A stretch of 23,548 nt of DNA from an uncultured Gemmataceae bacterium (GTDB taxonomy: Bacteria; Planctomycetota; Planctomycetia; Gemmatales; Gemmataceae). A program made the translations under genes and the position numbers. Under the pieces are notes generated by a model, which did not search any database, was not told where the DNA came from, and saw nothing but the letters and a program-made list of their open reading frames with translations. Positions 1 to 6,935 of the stretch are shown piece after piece; within the stretch, counting starts at the first letter, position 1, and every line of letters starts with the position of its first letter. The stretch lies in assembly GCA_937922175.1 (NCBI GenBank), contig CAKZUU010000120.1:1-23548 (forward strand), given 5' to 3'.

Positions 1-342
1 CATTTCCACGCTGATGTGGTCATCCATGTCGCCATCACGCAGTACCTGCCGTACACTCGGCCCCGAGTCGGCCTTGTAGTTCAGGCGATCAGCCCTCAGG
101 AGGCGAAGGTCGTCGCCAGTGTGGACGGGCTTTGGGACAGCAGCGACCCCGCCGTCGCGCAGCGGGCACGCGACCTTTACCGATGTGCCGAGCCGCCCCG
201 ATGGTATCAGTATTTCCGTGGTCCACCGATTCCGACGGACGGCCGAGCCGACGAATTGGCTTTGGAGTCTCCCATGCTTTTTCAGCGCTTTGTCTGTCGC
301 GAGGTCGCTCAAGCTCTGGTGACCCTCCCGTCAGCGCCTTGA
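1..342 (+). CDS. C-terminal fragment of an unrecognised protein, possibly an LpoB/CsgG/FlgT-like lipoprotein
   Basis: The reading frame is open from the first base of the window to a TGA at 340-342, so the gene starts upstream and only its last 113 codons are seen. A GTG at 16 is in frame but lies inside a conserved-looking stretch and is probably not the start. The visible part begins with a strand-like segment (ADVVIHVAITQYLPY) followed by RPRVGLVVQAI and a segment with VDGLWDSSDP, then a Tyr/Trp/Pro-rich part and a helix ending near LFQRFVCREVAQAL. From memory this pattern (V.V..Y.PY, then GL.., then a D..WD..DP motif) recalls small periplasmic lipoproteins with an LpoB/CsgG/TolB-N-like fold; this is inference only. 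It lies 155 bases upstream of fliL on the same strand, so it may belong to the flagellar locus. Confidence 0.6.
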   Translation, partial: HFHADVVIHVAITQYLPYTRPRVGLVVQAISPQEAKVVASVDGLWDSSDPAVAQRARDLYRCAEPPRWYQYFRGPPIPTDGRADELALESPMLFQRFVCREVAQALVTLPSAP

Positions 343-368
343 CAGTTCTCAAGGGGCCGAGCCGATTT
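339..368 (+). promoter_or_regulatory. weak candidate promoter before fliL
   Basis: A perfect sigma-70-type -35 hexamer, TTGACA, lies at 339-344 overlapping the stop codon of the upstream gene. No good -10 hexamer follows at the usual distance. A GCCGATTT at 361-368 matches six of eight bases of the FliA -10 consensus GCCGATAA, but the matching -35 half is poor. The 155-base gap before fliL is the natural place for a promoter of fliL-fliM-fliN-fliO. This is a low-confidence guess from consensus matching. Confidence 0.2.
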
Positions 369-497
369 CTCCCAGGTAGGGCGATCGTTCGTCGCGGCCG
401 TTTCTCCAATGGCTTACCCGACGCTCTGTTCGGATTTTCCGGCACAGTTGATCCTTTTGACCTATGATTCAGTGCCGGTATTCCGTGGAGTCGAGAC

Positions 498-1016
498 ATG
501 GCCGAGACGCAGACGCAAGCCGAGAAACCAGCCGCGGCCGAGCAAACGCCGAAATCGGGGAAGAAGAAAGTCATCTGGATTCTTTTAGCCGTCGTCAGTA
601 TTGTCGCCGGGGCGGCGCTGCCGGTCGTCTTGGGTGCCGGCAGCTTCGGGAAATCGGCCGAGGAGGCTCCGAAGAAGAAAAAAGCCGAGAGTGCCGAACC
701 GACAATCATCGCCTTCGGCGATGTAGCCGTCAATCTGGCGGAAAGTCGGATGACACGGTATCTTCGGGTCAAAATCGTCATCCAGGTGGACTCCGAAGCG
801 GCGAAGGACCTCACCAAGGAATTGGAAAAGCGCAAACCGGTCATGAAAGACTGGCTGATTAGTCACCTGTCGGGCAAATCGCTGAAGGATGTCGCCGGTA
901 CCGTCGGCGTGAAACGATGTCAAAGGGAAATTCAGGAACGATTTGAAGAGTTTCTCTTTCCTCACGGGGAAGGCATCGAATTTGAGGTTTTGTTCGAGGA
1001 ATTCGTGGTGCAATGA
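498..1016 (+). CDS. fliL: FliL, flagellar basal-body-associated (stator) protein
   Basis: FliL is an inner-membrane protein with a periplasmic domain that surrounds and supports the MotA/MotB stator. The 172-residue product fits the family. It has a short charged N-terminus rich in Lys, Glu and Ala, one membrane segment at about residues 27-48 (IWILLAVVSIVAGAALPVVL), a charged linker, and a periplasmic domain from about residue 70 with the family pattern of VNLAESRMTRYLRVKIVIQV and a C-terminus ending LFEEFVVQ, typical of FliL. The ATG at 498 has a GGAG at 487-490. The stop overlaps the start of the next gene (ATGA at 1013-1016), implying translational coupling with the switch protein gene. 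Confidence 0.9.
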   Translation: MAETQTQAEKPAAAEQTPKSGKKKVIWILLAVVSIVAGAALPVVLGAGSFGKSAEEAPKKKKAESAEPTIIAFGDVAVNLAESRMTRYLRVKIVIQVDSEAAKDLTKELEKRKPVMKDWLISHLSGKSLKDVAGTVGVKRCQREIQERFEEFLFPHGEGIEFEVLFEEFVVQ

Positions 1017-1834
1017 CTGCCCATCCCTTCGACTTTCGCCATCCTCCCCTTGGTCCGGCGGAGCTCGGAGCTCGCGAGTGGCTCGAAACAGCAGCGAGAC
1101 TCTCCGCTCGTCACGCGATCGGCCTGGAGTGGCGACTGAGCGACATCGGCAAGACCCTGGCCCGTCAAGCTCTCGCTTCCCTCGCCGACCACCAACTCGG
1201 CTTTGCCCTGGAACTCGACAACCACGCGATTTGCCTGGTCGTTCCGCGTCCGCTGGTCTTATGGCTGCTTGCCCGGGCTCTGGGCGAGAATCAGACCCAG
1301 TTGCCGCCGGACCGTGACCTGACGACGGTCGAGCGCGATTCCTTGAATTATTTGATTCCTCAGTTCTTGGAACCGATCCGTGCTGCCTACCCTACCTCGC
1401 AGCCACCCGCAGTTCGTCTGCTCGAACAAGGAAGGCCGATGGTCGTGTGTCGGCTCGATCCGGCTCGGCCGATCCTGCTCGCTCGGCTTCGTCCCACGGC
1501 GACCGACGACACGGAAATCCTCCTTTTGTTCTCCACCGACTTGTGGTCGCGGCCTGAGAATGAGCCGGCCGAACAACAAACGTTCGACCGTGGGGCTTTG
1601 GAAGCCGCCGTGCGTCAGTTGCCCCTCGAATTTACCGTTGAATTGGGCAAGGCCCGAATGAATTTCGCCCGACTGAGCCGACTGAGTCCGGGCGACGTCA
1701 TCGTGCTGGATCAACCGATTCATGCACCGCTGCGGGCATCGCTGAGTGGGTTGCCTCGGTTTCAGGTCTGGCCCGGCGTGATCGGGACGGAAGTCGCAGT
1801 CCGGATCGCGGCAGCCTGGGCCGAATCCAGTTAG
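1013..1834 (+). CDS. fliM: FliM-like flagellar motor switch protein, short form
   Basis: The 273-residue product looks like a FliM/FliN-family C-ring protein. Residues 6-10 (FDFRH) resemble the start of the FliM middle domain, residues 75-125 carry the FliM-like pattern of CLVVPRPLVLWLLARALGE followed by LTTVERDSLNYLIPQFLEPI, and residues 190-270 form a SpoA domain (LEFTVELGKARMNFARLSRL, then LSPGDVIVLD and a GxxGxxVAVRI end). It sits between fliL and fliN, the canonical fliM place. It is shorter than usual FliM (about 330 residues) and has no N-terminal EIDALL-type motif that binds phospho-CheY; no obvious GGxG motif is seen in the middle domain. The start codon overlaps the fliL stop. The family call is firm at the SpoA domain and context level; the exact FliM name is less sure. 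Confidence 0.75.
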   Translation: MTAHPFDFRHPPLGPAELGAREWLETAARLSARHAIGLEWRLSDIGKTLARQALASLADHQLGFALELDNHAICLVVPRPLVLWLLARALGENQTQLPPDRDLTTVERDSLNYLIPQFLEPIRAAYPTSQPPAVRLLEQGRPMVVCRLDPARPILLARLRPTATDDTEILLLFSTDLWSRPENEPAEQQTFDRGALEAAVRQLPLEFTVELGKARMNFARLSRLSPGDVIVLDQPIHAPLRASLSGLPRFQVWPGVIGTEVAVRIAAAWAESS

Positions 1835-1860
1835 TTTCGTTGCACAACGTCGGCCGAGCA

Positions 1861-1866
1861 GGGAGG
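1861..1866 (+). promoter_or_regulatory. ribosome binding site of fliN
   Basis: GGGAGG at 1861-1866 lies eight bases before the GTG at 1875 and supports this GTG as the fliN start. Confidence 0.7.
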
Positions 1867-1874
1867 CGTCGACC

Positions 1875-2216
1875 GTGAGTGACATCGAATCCAAAACCGA
1901 TCCCGAGCACATCGCCCACGCCGCAGAGTTTCCCCCCATCAGTCCCGCTCCGCCGAACGAGAGTGAGGCTCACCTCGAATCGTTGGCCGACATCCCCATC
2001 GTTCTGACCGCTCGTCTGGGACGCTCCACCTTGAGTATCGGGGACATCCTCAAACTTGGACCAGGCTCAACCGTCAGTCTCGACCGAGACGTTCGCCAAC
2101 CTGTGGAATTGATCGTCGGCGACAAAGTATTCGCCCTGGGCGAGGTTCTCGTCCTCGACGACAAATTCGCCATCCGTATCACCGAGCTGGCTCGCGCAGG
2201 AGGCGGACACCGATGA
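1875..2216 (+). CDS. fliN: FliN, flagellar motor switch protein
   Basis: FliN forms the lower part of the cytoplasmic C-ring with FliM and docks the FliH/FliI export ATPase. The 113-residue product has an acidic, Pro-rich N-terminal tail of about 33 residues, then a SpoA domain: LADIPIVLTARLGRSTLSIGDILKLGPGSTVSLDRDV matches the family (written here in part), followed by PVELIVGDKVFALGEV and the hallmark VLDDKFAIRITEL. The start is a GTG chosen from the GGGAGG at 1861-1866; no better ATG is present. The gap to the fliM-like gene is 40 bases, and the stop overlaps the fliO start (ATGA at 2213-2216). Length and motifs are normal for FliN. Confidence 0.93.
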   Translation: MSDIESKTDPEHIAHAAEFPPISPAPPNESEAHLESLADIPIVLTARLGRSTLSIGDILKLGPGSTVSLDRDVRQPVELIVGDKVFALGEVLVLDDKFAIRITELARAGGGHR

Positions 2217-2671
2217 TTCGATGGTGGGACGTTTGGAACTCCTTCTCGTCCGCGTTACTCCAGAGTTCCGGTGAGGGCGGTTCCGGCTACACTCCTCCCG
2301 TCGCTCCTCCGATGCCGGAGATGGCACCGATTTTGCTTCGCTTGGCCGCGATGATGGGGGTCGTCCTTCTCGTGCTGGCGGGACTGGCCGTCGGAATTTG
2401 GCTGGCGCGTCGATCGAGCTCGGTGCCCGAAGATCGCCGCGTCCTCCGCTTGTTGCAGCAGTTTTGGCTGGGGCGACGCTGTTGTTGGCAACTGATCGAG
2501 GCGGACGGGTGCCGTGTGCTGGTGGCCGTCGATCCCTCGGGCATTAAATTCTGCCACCTGATCAGTGGCGAATTTGCGTCGTTATTGCCCGGCTACGAAC
2601 CGCGATCATCCACCGCGCCTTCAGTCGAAGAGATCATGTCCCTGCTGGCAGCCAGTCGGAATGCAGCCTGA
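2213..2671 (+). CDS. fliO: FliO, flagellar export gate assembly protein
   Basis: FliO is a small bitopic membrane protein that helps assemble the FliP ring of the flagellar type III export gate. The 152-residue product has a periplasmic N-terminus with a GGSGYTPP linker, one membrane segment at about residues 43-65 (RLAAMMGVVLLVLAGLAVGI), and a cytoplasmic domain with the FliO pattern: LGRRCCWQLIEADGCRVLVAVDPSG, given here in part, then FCHLISGEF. The family is poorly conserved, so the call relies on topology, this beta-strand pattern and the place after fliN. fliP would usually follow, but the next gene is flgE on the opposite strand, ending 16 bases away. Confidence 0.8.
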   Translation: MIRWWDVWNSFSSALLQSSGEGGSGYTPPVAPPMPEMAPILLRLAAMMGVVLLVLAGLAVGIWLARRSSSVPEDRRVLRLLQQFWLGRRCCWQLIEADGCRVLVAVDPSGIKFCHLISGEFASLLPGYEPRSSTAPSVEEIMSLLAASRNAA

Positions 2672-2687
2672 TCAGGTGATTCCACGG

Positions 2688-3926
2688 TCAGCGAATAATG
2701 GTCGCCAATTCCTGGAGCACTTCGTTACTGATGCTGATGACACGGGCATTAATTTGAAAGCCTCGTTGCGCGAGGATCAATCGTGAGAATTCTTGGGCGA
2801 TGTCCACGTTCGAGCTTTCTAACGTTCCACTGACGACTGTTCCCCGACCCCCGGTCGCTGCCGCTCCGATCAGCGCGGGGCCGCTGGATGGCGACTCCCG
2901 GAAATAATTATCCCCTTCGCGCAGCAAGCCTCCTTCCCCCATGAAACGAGCGATGGCTAACTGAGCGATGGGTTCAGTACGGCCATTGCTGAACAAGCCG
3001 AACACCAACCCGTTCCGATCGACGGAGACGCTGTCCAAAGTGCCGGGTCCGTATCCATCTTGAAAGATCATCGCCACCGACGACGCTCCGCCGAAAAGCG
3101 TCAAACCGTCGGTCCCGCCCGGGGTGCCGAAGTCCAGTGTCACCGACTGTGGGGCGGGGAGACCGAGTAGGTTGATGGTCAGAGTGCTCGGCGAGACCAA
3201 ATAACCCGATGAATTAAAAACGATGTTCGTCGGAGGAATGCTGACGGTGCCGCCGGTGACCGTTCCGCTGATGGAGAAATCGGTCGCACTGACTCGGGTC
3301 AAAGTGAGACCCAAGGTGCGTGTCTGGCCTTGGGAGTCGTAAATGATCGAGGCCATGCTGACGCTATCGCCGATCGGCATGGTGGCCGCGAGATTGCCTT
3401 GCAACATGACGTTCGCGGTCGCCAGACCGGGGTTGCTCGCACCCAAGGGCACTCGGAGGTCCATGTTTCCTGGCACTTGAAAGCCGCCGACTCCCTCGCC
3501 GACATTGCCGAATCGTTGCACTCTCATACCAGTCGCGGGATCGATGAGATAGCCGGTCAGGTCCACGTCAAACGCGCCGGCCCGGCTGTACACGGTCCGA
3601 AGACCGTCGGCCAGCACGAAAAAGCCCGTCCCTTGAATACCGAGGTCGAGATTTCGGCCCGTGGGCACCAACGTTCCCTGTTGGAACATCGAACCGATGG
3701 AACCCACCGCCACTCCAAAGCCGATCTGACTCGGATTGACCGCCCCGCTCTCCGCGGTCGCCGTCGATCCTCCATTGAGCGTTTGGTACACCAGATCCTT
3801 GAACAGCACCCGCTGTGACTTGAACGCGGTGGTCGAACTATTGGCAAGGTTGTTTCCCACGACGTCAAGAAACTGGGAATTCGCCGACAGACCGGTGACA
3901 CCCGCAAAGATGGCATTGAGCGCCAT
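2688..3926 (-). CDS. flgE: FlgE, flagellar hook protein
   Basis: FlgE builds the curved hook joining rod and filament. The 412-residue product opens with a rod/hook N-terminal helix (ALNAIFAGVTGLSANSQFLD) and the family motif VVGNNLANSSTTAFKSQR, and ends with the partner C-terminal helix (SGTLESSNVDIAQEFSRLIL, then QRGFQINARVISISNEVLQ). Between them lies the usual beta-rich region including a GIQGTGFFVLADG segment. The ATG at 3924-3926 has an AGGAGAG about eight bases upstream. It is the last gene of the fliK-flgD-flgE operon, 37 bases after flgD. It could only be confused with FlgF/FlgG, which are shorter and present elsewhere in the window. Confidence 0.95.
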   Translation of the reverse strand: MALNAIFAGVTGLSANSQFLDVVGNNLANSSTTAFKSQRVLFKDLVYQTLNGGSTATAESGAVNPSQIGFGVAVGSIGSMFQQGTLVPTGRNLDLGIQGTGFFVLADGLRTVYSRAGAFDVDLTGYLIDPATGMRVQRFGNVGEGVGGFQVPGNMDLRVPLGASNPGLATANVMLQGNLAATMPIGDSVSMASIIYDSQGQTRTLGLTLTRVSATDFSISGTVTGGTVSIPPTNIVFNSSGYLVSPSTLTINLLGLPAPQSVTLDFGTPGGTDGLTLFGGASSVAMIFQDGYGPGTLDSVSVDRNGLVFGLFSNGRTEPIAQLAIARFMGEGGLLREGDNYFRESPSSGPALIGAAATGGRGTVVSGTLESSNVDIAQEFSRLILAQRGFQINARVISISNEVLQELATIIR

Positions 3927-3963
3927 GACTTCTCTCTCCTGACGGCACGTCGATCATGAAGCA

Positions 3964-4326
3964 TCATGCACTGAGAGAGCGAACCGCGTCCAAGCCGATA
4001 CGCCGACCACCCAAATCCAACAAGATTTTGCCATTCTCGACCGCAATACCCGACACCCGCCCCATGCTGAGCATTCCATTGGTCAGGAAAGTTACCGTTT
4101 TCCCCAAAAGGCTCGCCCCCTGTGTCAATTGCTGCAAGCGGAGCATCTGGTCGAAACTGGCGTTGAGCGATTGCATGGCTTGCAAATTGGCAAACTGAGT
4201 CAGTTGGTTGAGAAACTCGTGGTTGTTCACCGGTTGCATCGGATCCTGATACCGCAAATTCGCCAGCAAAAGGGCAAGGAATTTTTCCTGATCGATAGCT
4301 CCAATGCTCGCCGTCGATGTTCCCAT
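3964..4326 (-). CDS. flgD: FlgD, hook-cap (hook assembly scaffold) protein, short form
   Basis: FlgD caps the growing hook and is needed for FlgE polymerisation. The 120-residue product has the N-terminal FlgD motif IDQEKFLALLLANLRYQDPM followed by PVNNHEFLNQLTQFANLQAM. After a coiled segment, the remainder (GKTVTFLTNGMLSMGRVSGI and onward) looks like one small beta-barrel domain. The start was set at the ATG at 4324-4326, because a GGAGG lies about seven bases upstream and the family motif begins just after; a longer open frame reaches 4467 but overlaps fliK. The protein is about half the length of the enterobacterial FlgD and lacks its larger C-terminal domains, as in some other phyla. Confidence 0.9.
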   Translation of the reverse strand: MGTSTASIGAIDQEKFLALLLANLRYQDPMQPVNNHEFLNQLTQFANLQAMQSLNASFDQMLRLQQLTQGASLLGKTVTFLTNGMLSMGRVSGIAVENGKILLDLGGRRIGLDAVRSLSA

Positions 4327-4348
4327 CTCCTGTCCTCCGACAGTGTTT

Positions 4349-5563
4349 TCAGGCCCGAACATCCAACCGGCCGGTACCGTTGATCTCGCGAACTCTCCGG
4401 ACCGGAGGGAACCAGAGGGCTTCGCGAACCTGCGTGGGACCGGGTCTCGCTCGCACCTGACTTGCACGTTCTCCCGTTTCGCTCGTCACGATCAGAAACG
4501 ACACAGCGTGTAACCCCCGGATGTGCAATTCTCGGGTCAGCTCGGGTAAGCGACTTTCCAAGAGGGCCTGAACATCTGCCCTTGTCACCTGAATCTCGCC
4601 GCGGATACCCTCGGTGGACTCACGAAGGCGAATTCGCACCTCGCCCAAACTCGGCGGATCGAGCTGTAACAAAACCTCTCGCTCCGAACCTTGCTGAGTG
4701 CGCACAGCGCTCAGGAAGCTGATCCGCGGCGTCTCCGGCTCGTGGGCACTCGTCAGTGGCGGAGCATTATCGGAAAGCCCTACGAACCCCTCTTTGGGGG
4801 CCACGTCGGACCGAGATGTCATCTGCAAATCCGGCACTCGTGCCGCAATTCGTCCGTGCATCGTATCCGGGTGATCGTCGTGCGAAAACTCCATCGGGAG
4901 CACCGACGCTACCCGCGTGAGATCCTCCCCCGAGTCCTTTCGGGGCCGAATCACCGAGAAGGGATTGTCCGAAGGCTCCCCGAGCGAATCCATCGCAACC
5001 GGAGTTGGACGGTGAGATCGATGAAGTTCGACGACCGTCGTCCTCATCTCGGCCGTTCCTTCGCCACCCTCGTCCGCCGACGTCAGCGTGACGGGGGCAA
5101 CCATTGGGATGATCGCAACGGTTTGTTCCCCATCTCCTTGCATCGGATTTTCCGAGCGTCGGGCGGGAGCCGTTGCCTCTTGTTTCTCGGGCGGTTTGGT
5201 CATCGCAGCCGGTGAAATTGTGATCGTCGGAAAACTCGGCGGGTGAGGGGCGGGGATGTCTCGATGAACGATGCCGGGTAGGCCGGTGTTCTCGGAACCC
5301 AGCGCATCGGTCGTCACCATCAGGATGGGGGCCGAAAATCCCTCAGACTCGATGACCACAGAAGGCGACTGAGATTCCGGGGAGGGAGGCAGCAGCGGAG
5401 CCAATATAGCAGCAAACGTGAAAGTCGGGGCGGTTGCCGAATCGCTGTTTCCACTGTCGCCTGAAGGATCGATGAATCCATCGCCGACCGCTTCGCTCGG
5501 AAGTCCCGATGCCGAGATCAAGATCAACGGGTCGAGCCGGTTGGTCGGAGCGAGAGGAGCCAT
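4349..5563 (-). CDS. fliK: FliK, hook-length control protein
   Basis: FliK is a secreted ruler that measures the hook and switches export specificity through FlhB. The product of about 404 residues has a low-complexity Pro/Ser/Thr-rich N-terminal part of about 280 residues and a conserved C-terminal domain: LLQLDPPSLGEVRIRLRES, then GEIQVTRADVQALLESRLPE and LRE-type helix followed by LHAVSFLIVTS. The order LxLxPxxLGxVxVxL is the FliK signature. The start is uncertain: ATG at 5561-5563 or an in-frame TTG at 5576-5578; neither has a clear Shine-Dalgarno. It lies 22 bases upstream of flgD and 51 bases downstream of the small helical gene, in one operon. After the FliK domain there is an extra Arg/Pro-rich tail of about 45 residues. 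Confidence 0.9.
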   Translation of the reverse strand: MAPLAPTNRLDPLILISASGLPSEAVGDGFIDPSGDSGNSDSATAPTFTFAAILAPLLPPSPESQSPSVVIESEGFSAPILMVTTDALGSENTGLPGIVHRDIPAPHPPSFPTITISPAAMTKPPEKQEATAPARRSENPMQGDGEQTVAIIPMVAPVTLTSADEGGEGTAEMRTTVVELHRSHRPTPVAMDSLGEPSDNPFSVIRPRKDSGEDLTRVASVLPMEFSHDDHPDTMHGRIAARVPDLQMTSRSDVAPKEGFVGLSDNAPPLTSAHEPETPRISFLSAVRTQQGSEREVLLQLDPPSLGEVRIRLRESTEGIRGEIQVTRADVQALLESRLPELTRELHIRGLHAVSFLIVTSETGERASQVRARPGPTQVREALWFPPVRRVREINGTGRLDVRA

Positions 5564-5614
5564 TTCAGAAGTTTTCAAGGTGTTGCTCGTTGCCGAACGA
5601 AGTTATCCGACGAA

Positions 5615-5965
5615 TCAGGGCGAGTCCGATCGCGGGGTATAGGCTTTCATGGCCCGGGCATGTTGAGCCAGATTATGCAGCATGGGGCGGCCAACATTTT
5701 CGAGCCAGGTTTGTGCCTCGTGGACGGCGGCATCAAGGGCGACTCGCAACGGCTTCAAGCGTTCACGATCGTCGTCGCGAACGATCTGCATGTTGCGGAA
5801 GGCCGATTCGACGCGGTCCACGAGGGTCTCGATGGTCGTCGGCGTGGCCAGACCCTTGTGAATCATTTGTCGGAATTCTTGTAAGCAGGTCAGGGCCTCT
5901 GCTACCAAATCATCTAACCCACGATGGGGCGAGGAGTCGGACGGTTGATAAGAAAGTGGGTCCAT
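5615..5965 (-). CDS. small helical protein of unknown role in the fliK-flgD-flgE operon
   Basis: I do not recognise this 116-residue protein. It is almost wholly helical by eye: residues 17-40, 43-65, 70-90 and 90-110 look like four amphipathic helices, ending MLHNLAQHARAMKAYTP. No signal peptide, membrane segment or cysteine cluster is evident apart from one Cys. Size, helicity and a tail of the form L..L......Y resemble FlgN/FliT-type export chaperones, and the place just before fliK is where fliJ or motE stands in other phyla, but no motif of those families is clear. The ATG at 5963-5965 is chosen because a GGTGAG lies five bases upstream; a GTG at 5978-5980 is in frame but would overlap the upstream gene. 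The upstream gene stops four bases before this ATG. Confidence 0.7.
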   Translation of the reverse strand: MDPLSYQPSDSSPHRGLDDLVAEALTCLQEFRQMIHKGLATPTTIETLVDRVESAFRNMQIVRDDDRERLKPLRVALDAAVHEAQTWLENVGRPMLHNLAQHARAMKAYTPRSDSP

Positions 5966-5969
5966 TGAC

Positions 5970-6755
5970 TCACCGATCACGTCGGCCCGCGCGGGATGTA
6001 TCGAGACGGCCGGTCAACTCCTCACGAGTGCGAAGCGCCTGCAAGTGCCAGGCGGCGCATTCGGCAAGAAACTCATCCTCCCGAGATTGAGCGAGTTCGG
6101 CATAGAGTTTCTTGGCTGCGTCGAGGTCACCTGCGCGTCGATGGGCCGACGCCTGCAAGTAGCGGAGCATCGCGCCTTGCTTCCCGCTCAGGTTCGCCGG
6201 ATCCATGACTTGGAATGCCCTCAGGGCCGTCGCGTATTGTCCGGCCTTCATCAGGTTTTGCAGATAACGGATTCGATCGACCGGTCGAAAGTTCTCGGAG
6301 TTTAATTCGGGAGTTGGCGCGACGGCAGGGGCGGCGGGGGTCGGCATTCGTCGCGTCGGGATTTGCTCCAACAGTTCAAACAATCGCGCCTTCAGTCGAG
6401 CTCGCTCAGCCACGGCATCCGCGGATTCGTGGGCACCGTCGTTTCTTGGGGCGGCCGCCGAAGAAGGAGCCGATCCGGGCGCGGGAGAATCGGCCAGCCG
6501 AGATCGTTTCCATTCCTCCAATTCAGCGCGGAGTCGCTGCAATTCCTTTTGTGTAGCATCGTCGAGGGTCGTCCGTGGCGAACTGAGCGCTGGTCGATCA
6601 GGTTGGGGATTCTCACTCGACCTTGGCGGGGGAATTGTTTTGCCGTCGTCATTGCCACCTTGAGAGACGGCCAATCCGATTGTCATCGAAAAAACCAACC
6701 CGGCAAGCCACGATGTCTCACCAGCCACGCCCAACTTTATTTGCGCTGGTCTCAT
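5970..6755 (-). CDS. exported coiled-coil/TPR-like protein (CpoB/YbgF-like layout), first gene of the fliK operon
   Basis: The 261-residue product has an N-terminal hydrophobic segment at about residues 14-31 (TSWLAGLVFSMTIGLAVS), which fits a signal peptide or membrane anchor. A Pro/Ser-rich linker follows, then a coiled coil at about 67-90 (QKELQRLRAELEEWKRSR), a second charged helical segment, a PTPAAPAVAP linker, and a C-terminal helical part at about 152-250 with at least two TPR-like units (YLQNLMKAGQYATALRAFQV and AHRRAGDLDAAKKLYAELAQ). Signal plus coiled coil plus TPR is the layout of CpoB/YbgF; N-terminal anchor plus coiled coil also recalls MotE. The exact family is not known to me. 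The ATG at 6753-6755 has an AGGAGG about nine bases upstream. The gene is coupled to the next one by a four-base gap. Confidence 0.75.
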   Translation of the reverse strand: MRPAQIKLGVAGETSWLAGLVFSMTIGLAVSQGGNDDGKTIPPPRSSENPQPDRPALSSPRTTLDDATQKELQRLRAELEEWKRSRLADSPAPGSAPSSAAAPRNDGAHESADAVAERARLKARLFELLEQIPTRRMPTPAAPAVAPTPELNSENFRPVDRIRYLQNLMKAGQYATALRAFQVMDPANLSGKQGAMLRYLQASAHRRAGDLDAAKKLYAELAQSREDEFLAECAAWHLQALRTREELTGRLDTSRAGRRDR

Positions 6756-6935
6756 CGCGGATGTCCTCCTTCGCCATGACTTCGCCGCTCGTGGGCATAC
6801 CCGGGATTCGCCTGGGAGACAATGGAAAGATTGATAACCGCCCGATCACGAATCGAGGTCATCTTTTCTGTTTTTCTCACTTTCTCCGGGCGATCTTGCC
6901 GATGGAAGGCGATGCCCGACCGAGGGGCTTCCATC

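Noticed and set aside
89..844. 251-codon - strand open frame across the start of fliL
   Set aside because: It overlaps both the upstream + gene and fliL, and its composition (Arg, Pro, Ser) is that of a shadow frame.
6794..6822. -35-like TTGTCT and -10-like TATGCC, 17 bases apart, on the - strand before the CpoB-like gene
   Set aside because: Matches are only four and three of six; in DNA of this composition such pairs arise often. Not listed as a promoter.
6825..6848. GAAAGATT and CCCGATCA on the + strand, resembling a FliA promoter before the HEAT gene
   Set aside because: The halves are only eight bases apart instead of 11, so the spacing is wrong.
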